A stretch of DNA of 34,936 nt from Coriobacteriaceae bacterium. GTDB taxonomy: Bacteria > Actinomycetota > Coriobacteriia > Coriobacteriales > Eggerthellaceae. The stretch covers positions 1 to 34,936 of the forward strand of contig JAIRPR010000197.1 in NCBI GenBank assembly GCA_031256895.1, read 5' to 3'. Position 1 is the stretch's first letter, and each line of letters opens with the position of its first letter. The notes under the pieces are model-generated. The model saw only the letters and a program-made list of their open reading frames with translations, searched no databases and had not been told where the DNA came from. The position numbers and the translations under genes are program-made. Positions 8,601 through 17,422 of this stretch are shown piece after piece.

Positions 8601-9608
8601 ATGAGAAACAGCTTCAAGAAGATCGCACTGTGTGCCCTGACCTGCCTTTTGGGTGCAGCATTGGCCGTGACGACAGCCTGTTCGCAAACCGGGCCTCAAG
8701 AGGTCGGCCAGCCGAGCAGGGAAGGCGGCGCAACAGGGCTCGACACCCCTGCAAGCCATACCTTCACCGACGACCTTGGCCGTGAGGTCACGGTGGGCAA
8801 CCCGCAAAGGGTTGTTGCCTGCATGGGCAGCTTTGCCAACACCTGGGAGCTTGCCGGGGGCACGTTGGTGGGGGCAAGTGACGATGCCTTGAGCGATTAT
8901 ACCCTCACCTCGCGTGATGTTGCCAAGATAGGGGATTTCTCAGCCCCTAACCTGGAACAGATAATCGCCCTGGACCCCGATTTCGTCATTATGACAGGGG
9001 CTTCGACCGGGCGCGACGGCGCAGCCGGCCAAACAGCCCTGAAGGACGGGCTTGAGGCATCCGGGATAAAGGTGGCCTATTTCACGGTGACCACCTTCGA
9101 GGACTATCTTCGGATGCTGCGCATCTGTTGTGACATCACCGGGCGAGACGACCTTTACCAGAAGAACGGGGCAGAGGTGAAGCAAAGGATCGATGAGGTG
9201 AAGGCGAAGGCGGCACTCGCGAGCAAGGCTGCCCCCAAGGTGCTTCTGATGACCACCTATTCGGGAGGCACCCGCGTCCAGAACTCGTCCACCATGACCG
9301 GGACCATGCTGGCCGAACTGGGTGCCACGAACCTTGCCGACCAGCAGGCCAGCCTGCTCAAGGATTTCAGCCTTGAGGCGGTCATCGACCTGGACCCCGA
9401 GTTCATCTTGGTGGTACCCATGGGAAACGATGACGAGGCCGCACTGAAGAACCTCAAGTCCGCTACCGAGGCGAACCCCGCCTGGGCAGGGCTCGATGCG
9501 GTCAAGCAGGGGAATTACCTCACGCTTGACAAAGGGCTCTTCCTTTACAAGCCCAATGCGCAATGGGACAAGAGCTACCAGGCTCTCTACGATATCCTGT
9601 ATTCCTAG
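8601..9608 (+). CDS. ABC transporter substrate-binding lipoprotein (FecB/BtuF-like, iron-chelate/heme/cobalamin type)
   Basis: Signal peptide with lipobox (VTTAC), FTDDLGREVTVGNPQRVVACMGSFANTWELAGG, EQIIALDPDFVI; followed by FecCD and ATPase genes. Confidence 0.9.
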   Translation: MRNSFKKIALCALTCLLGAALAVTTACSQTGPQEVGQPSREGGATGLDTPASHTFTDDLGREVTVGNPQRVVACMGSFANTWELAGGTLVGASDDALSDYTLTSRDVAKIGDFSAPNLEQIIALDPDFVIMTGASTGRDGAAGQTALKDGLEASGIKVAYFTVTTFEDYLRMLRICCDITGRDDLYQKNGAEVKQRIDEVKAKAALASKAAPKVLLMTTYSGGTRVQNSSTMTGTMLAELGATNLADQQASLLKDFSLEAVIDLDPEFILVVPMGNDDEAALKNLKSATEANPAWAGLDAVKQGNYLTLDKGLFLYKPNAQWDKSYQALYDILYS

Positions 9609-9638
9609 GGCATTGGCCAGCGAAAAGGACCTGCATCC

Positions 9639-10646
9639 ATGAACCCTTCGAAGATGAGACATACCCGGCTTCTGGTCACTGCCCTCGTACTGGTGGCCTT
9701 GGTGGGCGTCACCGTGGTGGCCGTCCTGTTCGGATCGAGCGCGGTGAGCCTCCAGGAGCTGGTGGCATTGGCAACCGGTGCCCCGGTGAGCGAGAGCGCG
9801 AAAAACATCCTGTTGAACGTGCGCTTCCCGCGTGTGGCTGCCGCCCTGCTTGCGGGCGCTGCCTTGGCGGTGGCCGGTGCGCTTATCCAGGCGGTCCTCG
9901 ATAACCCCCTGGCAGGCCCCAACGTCATCGGGATAAACTCCGGTGCGGGTCTTGCGGTGCTCATGATGGCCTCGTTCTTCCCCGGGCTCTTGTTCTTGCA
10001 GCCCTTGGCAGCCTTTGCCGGGGCCTTGCTTACCGCATTCCTTATCTTCTGTCTTTCCTTGGGGGCAGGGACCTCGAAGCTCACGGTGGTCCTTGCGGGG
10101 ATCGCCCTTTCGACCATCTTCGGGGCAGGTATGAACACCGTGCTCATAATGAACCCCGATGCCTACATCCGTTCAGCGAACTTCCTGGTAGGAGGCCTTT
10201 CTGGTGTGCTGGCGCAAAGCCTTGTGTGGCCGGGCGCCTATATCGCCGCAGGGCTTGTGTTGGCGTGCCTGTTCACCGGCAAGCTCAACATCATGTCCTT
10301 GGGCGATGCGACAGCCCATGCCTTGGGTATGGGCGTCCACCGTTGGCGCATGGGCATATTGGGGCTTGCCGCATTGCTGGCCGGCGCCGCAGTGAGCTTC
10401 GCGGGCATCCTGGGATTCGTGGGCTTGATCGTGCCGCATGTGGTCCGTTTCCTGGTCGGCCATGACAACCGGGTCGTCGTTCCTCTGAGCGCCGCATTCG
10501 GTGCAGCCTTCGTGGTATGTTGCGACCTGTGTGCCCGCGTGTTGTTCGCCCCTTATGAGGTGCCGGTCGGCATCCTGATGGCCTTCATCGGCGGCCCCTT
10601 CTTCATTTATTTGATTGTAAAGAACAAGCAGGTGGGAAATGTTTGA
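9639..10646 (+). CDS. FecCD/BtuC family ABC transporter permease
   Basis: RFPRVAAALLAGAALAVAGALIQAVLDNPLAGPNVIGINSGAGL, GFVGLIVPHVVRFLVGHDNR, VPVGILMAFIGGPFFIYLI. Confidence 0.96.
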   Translation: MNPSKMRHTRLLVTALVLVALVGVTVVAVLFGSSAVSLQELVALATGAPVSESAKNILLNVRFPRVAAALLAGAALAVAGALIQAVLDNPLAGPNVIGINSGAGLAVLMMASFFPGLLFLQPLAAFAGALLTAFLIFCLSLGAGTSKLTVVLAGIALSTIFGAGMNTVLIMNPDAYIRSANFLVGGLSGVLAQSLVWPGAYIAAGLVLACLFTGKLNIMSLGDATAHALGMGVHRWRMGILGLAALLAGAAVSFAGILGFVGLIVPHVVRFLVGHDNRVVVPLSAAFGAAFVVCCDLCARVLFAPYEVPVGILMAFIGGPFFIYLIVKNKQVGNV

Positions 10647-11715
10647 GGGGGTGCCGGCCGCAGCAGGGGGCGCTCAGGCCCAGCTCACGTATCCGTATAC
10701 GCCGCGCTTGCCCTTCGGGCCCCCTGCAAGCGGCGGGCACCCCCTCAAACCCCTGTCGGCCGCAGCAGGGGGCGCTCAGGCCTCGCAGGGAGGGCTCTCA
10801 AGGCTCTTCCGCATCCATGCCGCAGCCCGCACCGGGGCGTTTCGCAGCCCCTATGATCCCGGGCGTTGCGAAGCCCCGGCAATCAGCCTTCGCGGCGTCA
10901 GCTACAGTTACGACAAGGGCAGCTTCATCGAAGGCCTCGACCTGGATATCCCCCGGGGCTGCGTGACCAGTATCGTGGGCCCCAACGGTTGCGGAAAATC
11001 GACCCTGCTCAAACTGATGGACGGGCTTTTGGTTCCCCGGGAGGGAGACGTCCTCATCGACGGCAAGCCAGGGCTTGCCATGGGGAAGAAGGAACGGGCA
11101 CGGCACTTGAGCCTGTTGGTCCAAGCTGCGAAGGTTCCCGCCATGAGCGTCGAAGCCCTGGTCGCCTGTGGCCGTTACCCGTACCAAAGCCATCTGCACC
11201 AGGCAACCCGCAGGGACAAGGAGCATGTCGATGAGGCAATGCGCCTGGTGGGGGTTGATCGTTTCCGTCATCACGACGTGCGCTTCCTTTCAGGCGGTGA
11301 ACGCCAAAGGGTGTTCATTGCCATGACGCTCGCGCAGGACACCGGGATCATCGCGCTCGACGAGCCGACCACCTATCTGGACGTGCATGCCTGCCACGAG
11401 ATCATGCAGCTGGTCTGCCGCCTCAACCATGAAGCCCACAAAACCATACTGATGGTCATACACGACCTCGACCTTGCCCTCCGCTATTCCGACCATATGG
11501 TGGTCATGGAGAAGGGCCGTTGCATCTGCACCGGGGGGGTCGATGAGGTCTTCGAGTCCGGCGCCCTTACCCAGGCCTTCCAGATGGAGGTCTGCCGTAC
11601 CATATCCGAGAGCGACAGCTTGGGCACGGGGGGCGGCAAGGAAGGCTGCAAAGGCAGCAGTGCTTCGGGAAGGATAGCCTACACCCTGTTTCCCCTGCAA
11701 GGGAAGGACGATTGA
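10639..11715 (+). CDS. FecE/BtuD-like ABC transporter ATP-binding protein; true start uncertain because of N-terminal repeat-derived extension
   Basis: Walker A GPNGCGKSTLL, LSGGERQRVFIAMTLAQDTGIIALDEPTTYLD. Recognisable domain begins near AISLRGVSYSYDKG (about 10879). Confidence 0.9.
   Translation: MFEGVPAAAGGAQAQLTYPYTPRLPFGPPASGGHPLKPLSAAAGGAQASQGGLSRLFRIHAAARTGAFRSPYDPGRCEAPAISLRGVSYSYDKGSFIEGLDLDIPRGCVTSIVGPNGCGKSTLLKLMDGLLVPREGDVLIDGKPGLAMGKKERARHLSLLVQAAKVPAMSVEALVACGRYPYQSHLHQATRRDKEHVDEAMRLVGVDRFRHHDVRFLSGGERQRVFIAMTLAQDTGIIALDEPTTYLDVHACHEIMQLVCRLNHEAHKTILMVIHDLDLALRYSDHMVVMEKGRCICTGGVDEVFESGALTQAFQMEVCRTISESDSLGTGGGKEGCKGSSASGRIAYTLFPLQGKDD
10641..10782. repeat. Composite repeat element: 14-bp inverted repeat, 26-bp direct repeat and internal hairpin
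   Basis: GTTTGAGGGGGTGC (10641-10654)/GCACCCCCTCAAAC (10737-10750); cggccgcagcagggggcgctcaggcc at 10655-10680 and 10757-10782; CGCTTGC/GCAAGCG inner stem. Confidence 0.85.
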
Positions 11716-11784
11716 GGAACGAGAAGGGGCAAACCACTGCCTTGAGGAACGGGCCGAAGGCAACCGCTTCCTGGAGGGCAGCCA

Positions 11785-12121
11785 GGCGAGTGGGCCGGTA
11801 AGCCGGGTTCTGTCGGGGGCGATCATTTATCTCGAACGCGTGTCGCCACGCGCCTCTAGCACGCAACCCGAACGCACGGAAGGGCGGCCGTATCGCGCTC
11901 CTATTTGCGCTTGCTCCAGATGGGGTTTGCCAAGCCATACCGTTGCCGGTATGCTGGTGCGCTCTTACCGCACCGTTTCAGCTTTTCTCCCAATAAGGGG
12001 GAGTCTTCTTTTCTGTGGCACTTTCCGTCGGGTCGCCCCGCCCAGCCGTTAGCTGGCATCTTGCCCTTAGGAGCCCGGACTTTCCTCACGCCGAAGCGCG
12101 CGATCGCCTGGCCCACTCACT
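11785..12121 (-). ncRNA. rnpB: RNase P RNA, bacterial class A
   Basis: Minus strand shows GAGGAAAGTCCGGGCTCC, GGGCAAGATGCCAGCTAACGGCTGGGCGGGGCGACCCGACGGAAAGTGCCACAGAAA and ATAAATGATCGCCCCCGACAGAACCCGGCTTA; ends pair (GAGTGGGCC/GGCCCACTC). Confidence 0.95.
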
Positions 12122-12173
12122 GTGTTATTCTATCAGGGTCAGGCGCGGCCGGCCACCGGAATCATCAGGAAAC

Positions 12174-12205
12174 CGAAGGCCGACACAAGCCTGCGTCGGC
12201 CTTCG
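12174..12205. other. Perfect 11-bp hairpin in the divergent rnpB/thiN intergenic region
   Basis: CGAAGGCCGAC (12174-12184) and GTCGGCCTTCG (12195-12205), 10-nt loop, no T run. Confidence 0.7.
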
Positions 12206-12352
12206 CGCCTCACCCTAGCGCCCTTGCCCCGTCCGGGAGGGAAGAACGGCGAGCCACCAGGCTAAAGCCCCCCTGGGGCCTTAAGGCCACAAGGCCCGGC
12301 GATAGGGTCATGTCGGTATGGCTTCCCTGCATGAACAGGAGGAAATGGCATC

Positions 12353-13015
12353 ATGTCTGTCTTTGCACTGGTCGGTGCCGCTGAATTCAACCAAGCACAC
12401 TTCCGCCTCCAGGCTTTCGGAAAGGTCATCGCGGTCGACGGCGGCTATCGGCACCTCCAAGGAATCGGGGTGGTGCCCGACCTTGTGTTGGGCGACTTCG
12501 ATTCCCTGGGCTTCGTTCCAGCCCACCCTGCCGTGATTCGCTTTCCCGAGCAGAAGGACAAGACCGACATAGAGCTTGCCCTCGATGAGGCCTTCAACGA
12601 AGGCTGCCAGACTGCCCTGCTCTATGGCTGCCTCGGTGGCAGGCCTGACCTCGCGTATGCGGTATATCAGCTTCTGGTGCGCTTCTCGAAGGCAGGTATG
12701 CGGGTCTTCGCCATAGGGAAAGAAACCGTGGTCACCGCTCTTTCGGAAGGCAGGTGCGCAAGCCTTGGCTTTTCCGACAAGGCACGGGGGAAGGTCTCGG
12801 TGTTCTCTGCAAGCACCCAGACAAGCGGTCTAGACCTGGTCGGTTTGGAGTATCCGCTTGCGGATGCCCGCTTGAGCTATGACTGTCCTTTGGGGGTCTC
12901 GAACTCGTTCACGGGGTCGGCGGCTCGGATCGTCCTTGGCCAAGGCACGGCACTGGTCTTCTTCCCGCTGGAGGCATGGGACGCGATGGAGCCTGTCACC
13001 GACGCGCCTTCTTGA
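12353..13015 (+). CDS. thiN: Thiamine diphosphokinase
   Basis: VIAVDGGYRHLQGIGVVPDLVLGDFDSLG, DKTDIELAL, LYGCLGGRPDLAYAVYQLL, YPLADARLSYDCPLGVSNSF; RBS AGGAGG upstream. Confidence 0.92.
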   Translation: MSVFALVGAAEFNQAHFRLQAFGKVIAVDGGYRHLQGIGVVPDLVLGDFDSLGFVPAHPAVIRFPEQKDKTDIELALDEAFNEGCQTALLYGCLGGRPDLAYAVYQLLVRFSKAGMRVFAIGKETVVTALSEGRCASLGFSDKARGKVSVFSASTQTSGLDLVGLEYPLADARLSYDCPLGVSNSFTGSAARIVLGQGTALVFFPLEAWDAMEPVTDAPS

Positions 13016-13197
13016 CTGCTGCGGGCGCGGGAAAGGCAAGAACAGCCGTGAATAATGTGTGCGTTTTGTGAAATTCCCAACATTAGAAAATCCAATAAAA
13101 TCTAAGGACTCAGATATCCTGAAGTGCAGCCCTCCCTTCTGGGATTTCTTGCTAAGCTGGAAGGAATGTGACAACACGAAGGCATCGAGTCCACAAA

Positions 13198-13231
13198 TCA
13201 ACCTTCTTTGAAGATTTTTCTTGAAGGTTGA
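13198..13231. other. Inverted repeat TCAACCTTC/GAAGGTTGA
   Basis: 9-bp perfect arms at 13198-13206 and 13223-13231 in the AT-rich island. Confidence 0.75.
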
Positions 13232-13250
13232 AGCGTTATTTAGTATCATG

Positions 13251-13510
13251 AGGGGAGCATTGTTGGAGAGATGGTAGTTCTCAGTAGCTTATCGTCCGAG
13301 TTTGACAGGGCAGAGTATACGAGTTGGTTTCAAGGGCTTATCCATTGTTCAATAAAGGCGTCAAGTGCATTGTCCATCGCTATTTTTCGGCTTCTTCTTT
13401 GAGAAGAGGCACTCTCCATAGCAGGGAGTTCGATCCATCCACCCACCCCTAGCATCGAACTCCTAGTAGTCCCCGGCGTCCTACCACCCCGCCGGGGACT
13501 GCGCTTTTTT
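13251..13510 (+). ncRNA. Candidate non-coding RNA with own promoter and terminator
   Basis: TTGAAG-N17-TATCAT promoter-like sequence (13221-13249), no ORF of 60 aa or more on the + strand, possible long-range TGGAGAG/CTCTCCA pairing, tandem strong hairpins at 13424-13464 and 13468-13500, then TTTTTT. Confidence 0.4.
13468..13510 (+). terminator. Rho-independent terminator
   Basis: AGTCCCCGGCG (13468-13478) pairs with CGCCGGGGACT (13490-13500), then gcgc and TTTTTT (13505-13510). Confidence 0.88.
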
Positions 13511-13734
13511 CACGGAGAAACAAGCCCCCGCAAGAAGCTTGGCAAGAAGTCCCTTATAATCGCCCGCAAGCCGCTCGGATCGGGCAGGGCATCAGGGGTC
13601 TTTGCCTTGTTCGCGGAACAAGAGTTTATCAGGCAGGGCTTCGCCCCTGCCCGCTTCGGCCTTACGGACGGGCGAGTCCGTACAAGCCCCGAGGTAGGAA
13701 TGTTGTCATACGATGACCGTGATGAAGGAGCCCC

Positions 13735-15198
13735 ATGATAAGAGCCGGTTCTCGAAACAACAACAAGCGTCCCGTGGCAGGCGCGCCCCACAGCGGTGCC
13801 CCCATGCCCCGTGACCCTTTCCCCCAAAGCCCCTTCCCTGAAGACATGGCCTCGCAGGCAGTGTCAGAGCTGCAAGCCTTCAGGGCTTTGGAGAGCCGCA
13901 GCTCGAAGAAGCGCAAGAAGAAGAGGATCACCCTTGCCGTAGCCCTTGTCCTTGCCCTTGCCGTGGGGGCAGGCGCCTGGTTCGCCATCCCCGTGCTGCT
14001 GGCGCCACCGGTGTTGGAGACCGCCCCTATCACCGATGTGGTGGTGCGCGGCACTTTCGAGGACGTCATCACCAGCAACGGCTCCTTGGCTGCCGCAGAG
14101 CAGGTGACCATCACCCCAGAGGTCACCGGCACAGTGCTGGAGATAAGGGTCAACGAGGGCGATACCGTGGAAAAGGGGCAGCTGCTCTTCATCATAGAGA
14201 ACAAGGACCTCGACAGTCAGGTCGATGCCGCCCAACGCACGCTGAACAGCGCCTATCTTGGCTCTGACATGGCTGTTCAGGCACGCGACGACGCCCGCCG
14301 CATGGCAGGCAATGCCTGGCAATCCTATCAGGACCTCAAGGCGCAGGTAGAGGCTGCGCGAGGGGAGGCAGCCGCGAAAGGCGAGGCCTTCGACGAGGCT
14401 TCCGCAAAACGCGAGCTCGACGCTGCCCTCCAAGCTGCCCAAGCAGCCGATTCCGCAACGGTGTCTGCCCAACAACAGATAGATTCCGCCCTGCTCCAAG
14501 TTGAGGAAGCCCAGGCAAACCTTGAGAAGGCGAAGGCGCTCCTCGACAAGCGCAGCGTCTTCGCCCCGATATCCGGCCAGGTGATAGCTCAGAACATCGA
14601 ACGCGGCATGGACTTGAAGACGCTGGCGGAATCAGGCAAGTCCCCCCTGCAGATAGTGGACCGCAGCAAGATGAGCGTGACGCTCAACGTGAACGAGGCC
14701 GATATCCTCAAGCTCAGTGTCGGGCAGGAGGCATCGGTGACCTTCGCGGCGCTCCCCGAATACACCGCTACAGCAACGGTCACCCGCATTGCGCCTTTGG
14801 CCAGCGGTAACGGGTCAGGGGGCTCGGGCGGGGCGATAGGGTCCGGGGGTGGGGGCTCCGTCGTGTCCTATCCGGTCGAGCTGACCATAGAACAGCCCGA
14901 TCCCCGCCTGAAGATCGGCATGACCGCTTCTGCACAGATAGCCGTCAAGCAGATAAAGAACGTCCTTTTGGTGAACAGCCTGGCCATCCAATACCAAGGC
15001 TTCGACACCGTGGTCTTTGTGCTGGACGCAAAAGGCGAGGCAAGCCCGGTCGTGATCAGCGTCATCGAGGACAACGGCAACATCGCTGCCGTCGAAGGCG
15101 CCATCAAGGAAGGCGATACCATCGTCTTGAGCAACATGGGCGGGCCGGTGGCGGGCGGGCAGAAGGAAGGTGCCGCCGTGGTCACCATATCCCGTTGA
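13735..15198 (+). CDS. HlyD/MacA-like efflux periplasmic adaptor subunit
   Basis: Single N-terminal TM, biotinyl-lipoyl-like VTITPEVTGTVLEIRVNEGDTVEKGQLLFIIENKDLDSQVDAAQRTL, coiled coil, SVFAPISGQV; adjacent to MacB-like genes. Confidence 0.92.
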   Translation: MIRAGSRNNNKRPVAGAPHSGAPMPRDPFPQSPFPEDMASQAVSELQAFRALESRSSKKRKKKRITLAVALVLALAVGAGAWFAIPVLLAPPVLETAPITDVVVRGTFEDVITSNGSLAAAEQVTITPEVTGTVLEIRVNEGDTVEKGQLLFIIENKDLDSQVDAAQRTLNSAYLGSDMAVQARDDARRMAGNAWQSYQDLKAQVEAARGEAAAKGEAFDEASAKRELDAALQAAQAADSATVSAQQQIDSALLQVEEAQANLEKAKALLDKRSVFAPISGQVIAQNIERGMDLKTLAESGKSPLQIVDRSKMSVTLNVNEADILKLSVGQEASVTFAALPEYTATATVTRIAPLASGNGSGGSGGAIGSGGGGSVVSYPVELTIEQPDPRLKIGMTASAQIAVKQIKNVLLVNSLAIQYQGFDTVVFVLDAKGEASPVVISVIEDNGNIAAVEGAIKEGDTIVLSNMGGPVAGGQKEGAAVVTISR

Positions 15199-15209
15199 GG
15201 AAGCCTGTC

Positions 15210-15947
15210 ATGACTGTTGTACTGGACGTGAACGGGCTCCACCGCATCTATCGGACGAAGGCGGGCGACACCCATGCCTTGCGGGGCGTCAGCCTGACCG
15301 TCGAGCAAGGGGAGTTCGTGGCCATCATGGGCCCTTCCGGATCGGGAAAGTCGACACTGATGAACATCCTGGGATGCCTTGACAAGCCGACCCATGGCAG
15401 CTACCGCTTCGAAGGGGCCGACATCGCGGACTACAGCGAAGACGAGCTGGCCGACCTGCGGGCGACCCGCATAGGGTTCGTCTTCCAATCCTTCAACCTG
15501 CTGCCGCGCGCAACCGTGCTGCGCAATGTCATGCTGCCTTTGGTCTATACGCTCTGTCCGAGGCCCGAACGCGAGCAGCGGGCGCGTTTCGCGCTGCACT
15601 GTGTCGGTTTGGAAGAGCGCTTCTTCGAGCACCGGAGCAACGAGTTGTCCGGAGGCCAGATGCAGCGCGTCGCCATCGCACGGGCACTGGTGAACAACCC
15701 TGCCCTCATCTTGGCCGACGAGCCGACCGGCAATCTTGACACCCGGACGGGCGAACTGGTGCTGGAAACCTTCACCCGCCTGAAAGAGACGGGGCGCACC
15801 ATTGTTCTTATCACCCATGAGCCAGACGTCGCGGCGCATGCCGACCGCGTCCTTTCTATCCGCGACGGGCTGCTCTACACCGCTTCAACGGGCGGCAAAG
15901 CTGGGCACACCGCAAACATGCCTTTCAGGGAAGGGGATATGCCCTGA
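15210..15947 (+). CDS. MacB/LolD-like ABC transporter ATP-binding protein
   Basis: [57 protein letters not shown]. Confidence 0.95.
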   Translation: MTVVLDVNGLHRIYRTKAGDTHALRGVSLTVEQGEFVAIMGPSGSGKSTLMNILGCLDKPTHGSYRFEGADIADYSEDELADLRATRIGFVFQSFNLLPRATVLRNVMLPLVYTLCPRPEREQRARFALHCVGLEERFFEHRSNELSGGQMQRVAIARALVNNPALILADEPTGNLDTRTGELVLETFTRLKETGRTIVLITHEPDVAAHADRVLSIRDGLLYTASTGGKAGHTANMPFREGDMP

Positions 15948-17146
15948 TGGGAATTCGCGACCTCATACAAGAGACCCTGTTCTCGCTTTCCTCCAACAAG
16001 GTGCGGTCGTTCCTCACCACCCTGGGGATCGTCATCGGCATTGCCAGCGTCATCGCCATGACCTCGCTCATCGGCGGCATGCAGAAGAGCTTCATAGATG
16101 AGATGGGCTTGTCCCAGGCACGCATGGTGCAGGTATCGGCCTATGTTCCCGACAGGCCTTTGGCCAAGAAGGACGCCGATGCCCTTGCCACTGCCTTCCC
16201 GGAATACGAGGACATCGCCGCCACCGCGTACGGCTTTGCCACCATATCGACCGACAAGACATCCTATGAGACCTCGGTCTGGGGGGTGACCGGCAATTAT
16301 TTCTCACTTGCCGTCGTCAAGGCAGAAAGCGGGCGCCTTCTTGAGGAAGATGACGACCGGCGCCTCACCCGGGCCCTCGTCGTGGGCAAGGGCATAGTGC
16401 GCGAGCTTTTCGGGGACGAGGATGCACCGGCCCTGGGCACCACCGTGAGGATAGGCCCCAATGCCGAGTCCTATCTGATAGTGGGCGTCATCGAGGGGAA
16501 TGGGACAAGCTCGCACTATTACAACGCCTATATGCCTATGGGCACCTTGCAATCGCGTATCACCGGGACTGAGTCATACGACACCATCCTGGCTTTGGCA
16601 CGGGAAGGGACCGATGCGACAGAATTGGCTGTGCGCACCAAGGAGTTCTTGGCACAATGGCTCAAGACCAGCGAAGACAACGTCTTCGCCTATTCGATGC
16701 AAGAGATAATCAACCAGATGAACGTGGTCATGGCGGGCTTTTCCCTCATGCTGACCTCCATCGCCTCCATCTCGCTGTTCGTCGGCGGCATCGGCATCAT
16801 GAACATGATGCTCACCACCGTGACCGAGCGCACCCGCGAGATCGGGCTGCGCAAGTCGCTGGGTGCACACACCTCGGATATCACCAGGCAGTTCCTTGCC
16901 GAGTCCATAGCACTCTGCCTCATAGGCGGCTTTTTCGGCATCGTTATGGGGTATGCGGCTTCCTGGGGCCTAGCCGGCTTGGTGACGGTGGTGCAGCCGG
17001 GGACCAGCGGCTTCTCGCCCGTCCTTGGCATCGAGTCCGTCGCAATAGCTGCGGGCGTCTGTGCGCTCATCGGCATTGTCTTCGGCTTCTATCCTGCCCG
17101 CCGTGCCGCAAGGCTCGATCCCGTGGAGTCCCTGCGGTACCAATGA
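15947..17146 (+). CDS. MacB-like ABC transporter permease (FtsX domain)
   Basis: NKVRSFLTTLGIVIGIASVIAM N-terminal, GGIGIMNMMLTTVTERTREIGLRKSLGA and FYPARRAARLDPVESLRYQ. Confidence 0.95.
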   Translation: MGIRDLIQETLFSLSSNKVRSFLTTLGIVIGIASVIAMTSLIGGMQKSFIDEMGLSQARMVQVSAYVPDRPLAKKDADALATAFPEYEDIAATAYGFATISTDKTSYETSVWGVTGNYFSLAVVKAESGRLLEEDDDRRLTRALVVGKGIVRELFGDEDAPALGTTVRIGPNAESYLIVGVIEGNGTSSHYYNAYMPMGTLQSRITGTESYDTILALAREGTDATELAVRTKEFLAQWLKTSEDNVFAYSMQEIINQMNVVMAGFSLMLTSIASISLFVGGIGIMNMMLTTVTERTREIGLRKSLGAHTSDITRQFLAESIALCLIGGFFGIVMGYAASWGLAGLVTVVQPGTSGFSPVLGIESVAIAAGVCALIGIVFGFYPARRAARLDPVESLRYQ

Positions 17147-17165
17147 CGCCTCGCGCTAGCCCCCT

Positions 17166-17288
17166 CGCACAAGCCCGGGCGTGCGCAAACCCCATCCCGC
17201 AAGCCCTATCGCGCAAGCATGGCGTGCGCAAGCCCTATCGCGCAAGCCCCCTTGCGTAAGCCCTATCGCACAAGCCCGGGCGTGCGCA
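17166..17288. repeat. Degenerate tandem repeat of about 29 bp
   Basis: aagccctatcgcgcaagc at 17201 and 17230, aagccctatcgca at 17258; cgcacaagcccgggcgtgcgca at both ends (17166-17187 and 17267-17288). Confidence 0.85.
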
Positions 17289-17422
17289 TGTTGTGGGGCT
17301 TTTGCCCGGGTTTTCGGCTTGGTTTGCGCCTTGGGTTACAATGGACGGGATACAAGGCCGACAAGCCTTCGATCCCCGTACCAGGACGGGCCTCTTGACC
17401 TCTCTACCGTGAAGGGAACCTT

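Noticed and set aside
12205-12352. Thiamine riboswitch upstream of thiN
   Set aside because: Consensus TPP motifs are not visible in the leader.
11905-12384. 159-aa plus-strand ORF and neighbouring small ORFs
   Set aside because: They overlap the RNase P RNA gene on the minus strand and have no protein-like features.
13424-13464. tRNA or tmRNA 3' end (GTTCGATCC T-loop-like sequence)
   Set aside because: The flanking bases form a long hairpin rather than a 5-bp T-arm, and no acceptor, D-arm or CCA-type end is visible.
17166-17288. Possible CRISPR array
   Set aside because: About 29-bp periodicity, but the whole unit is repetitive with no unique spacers.
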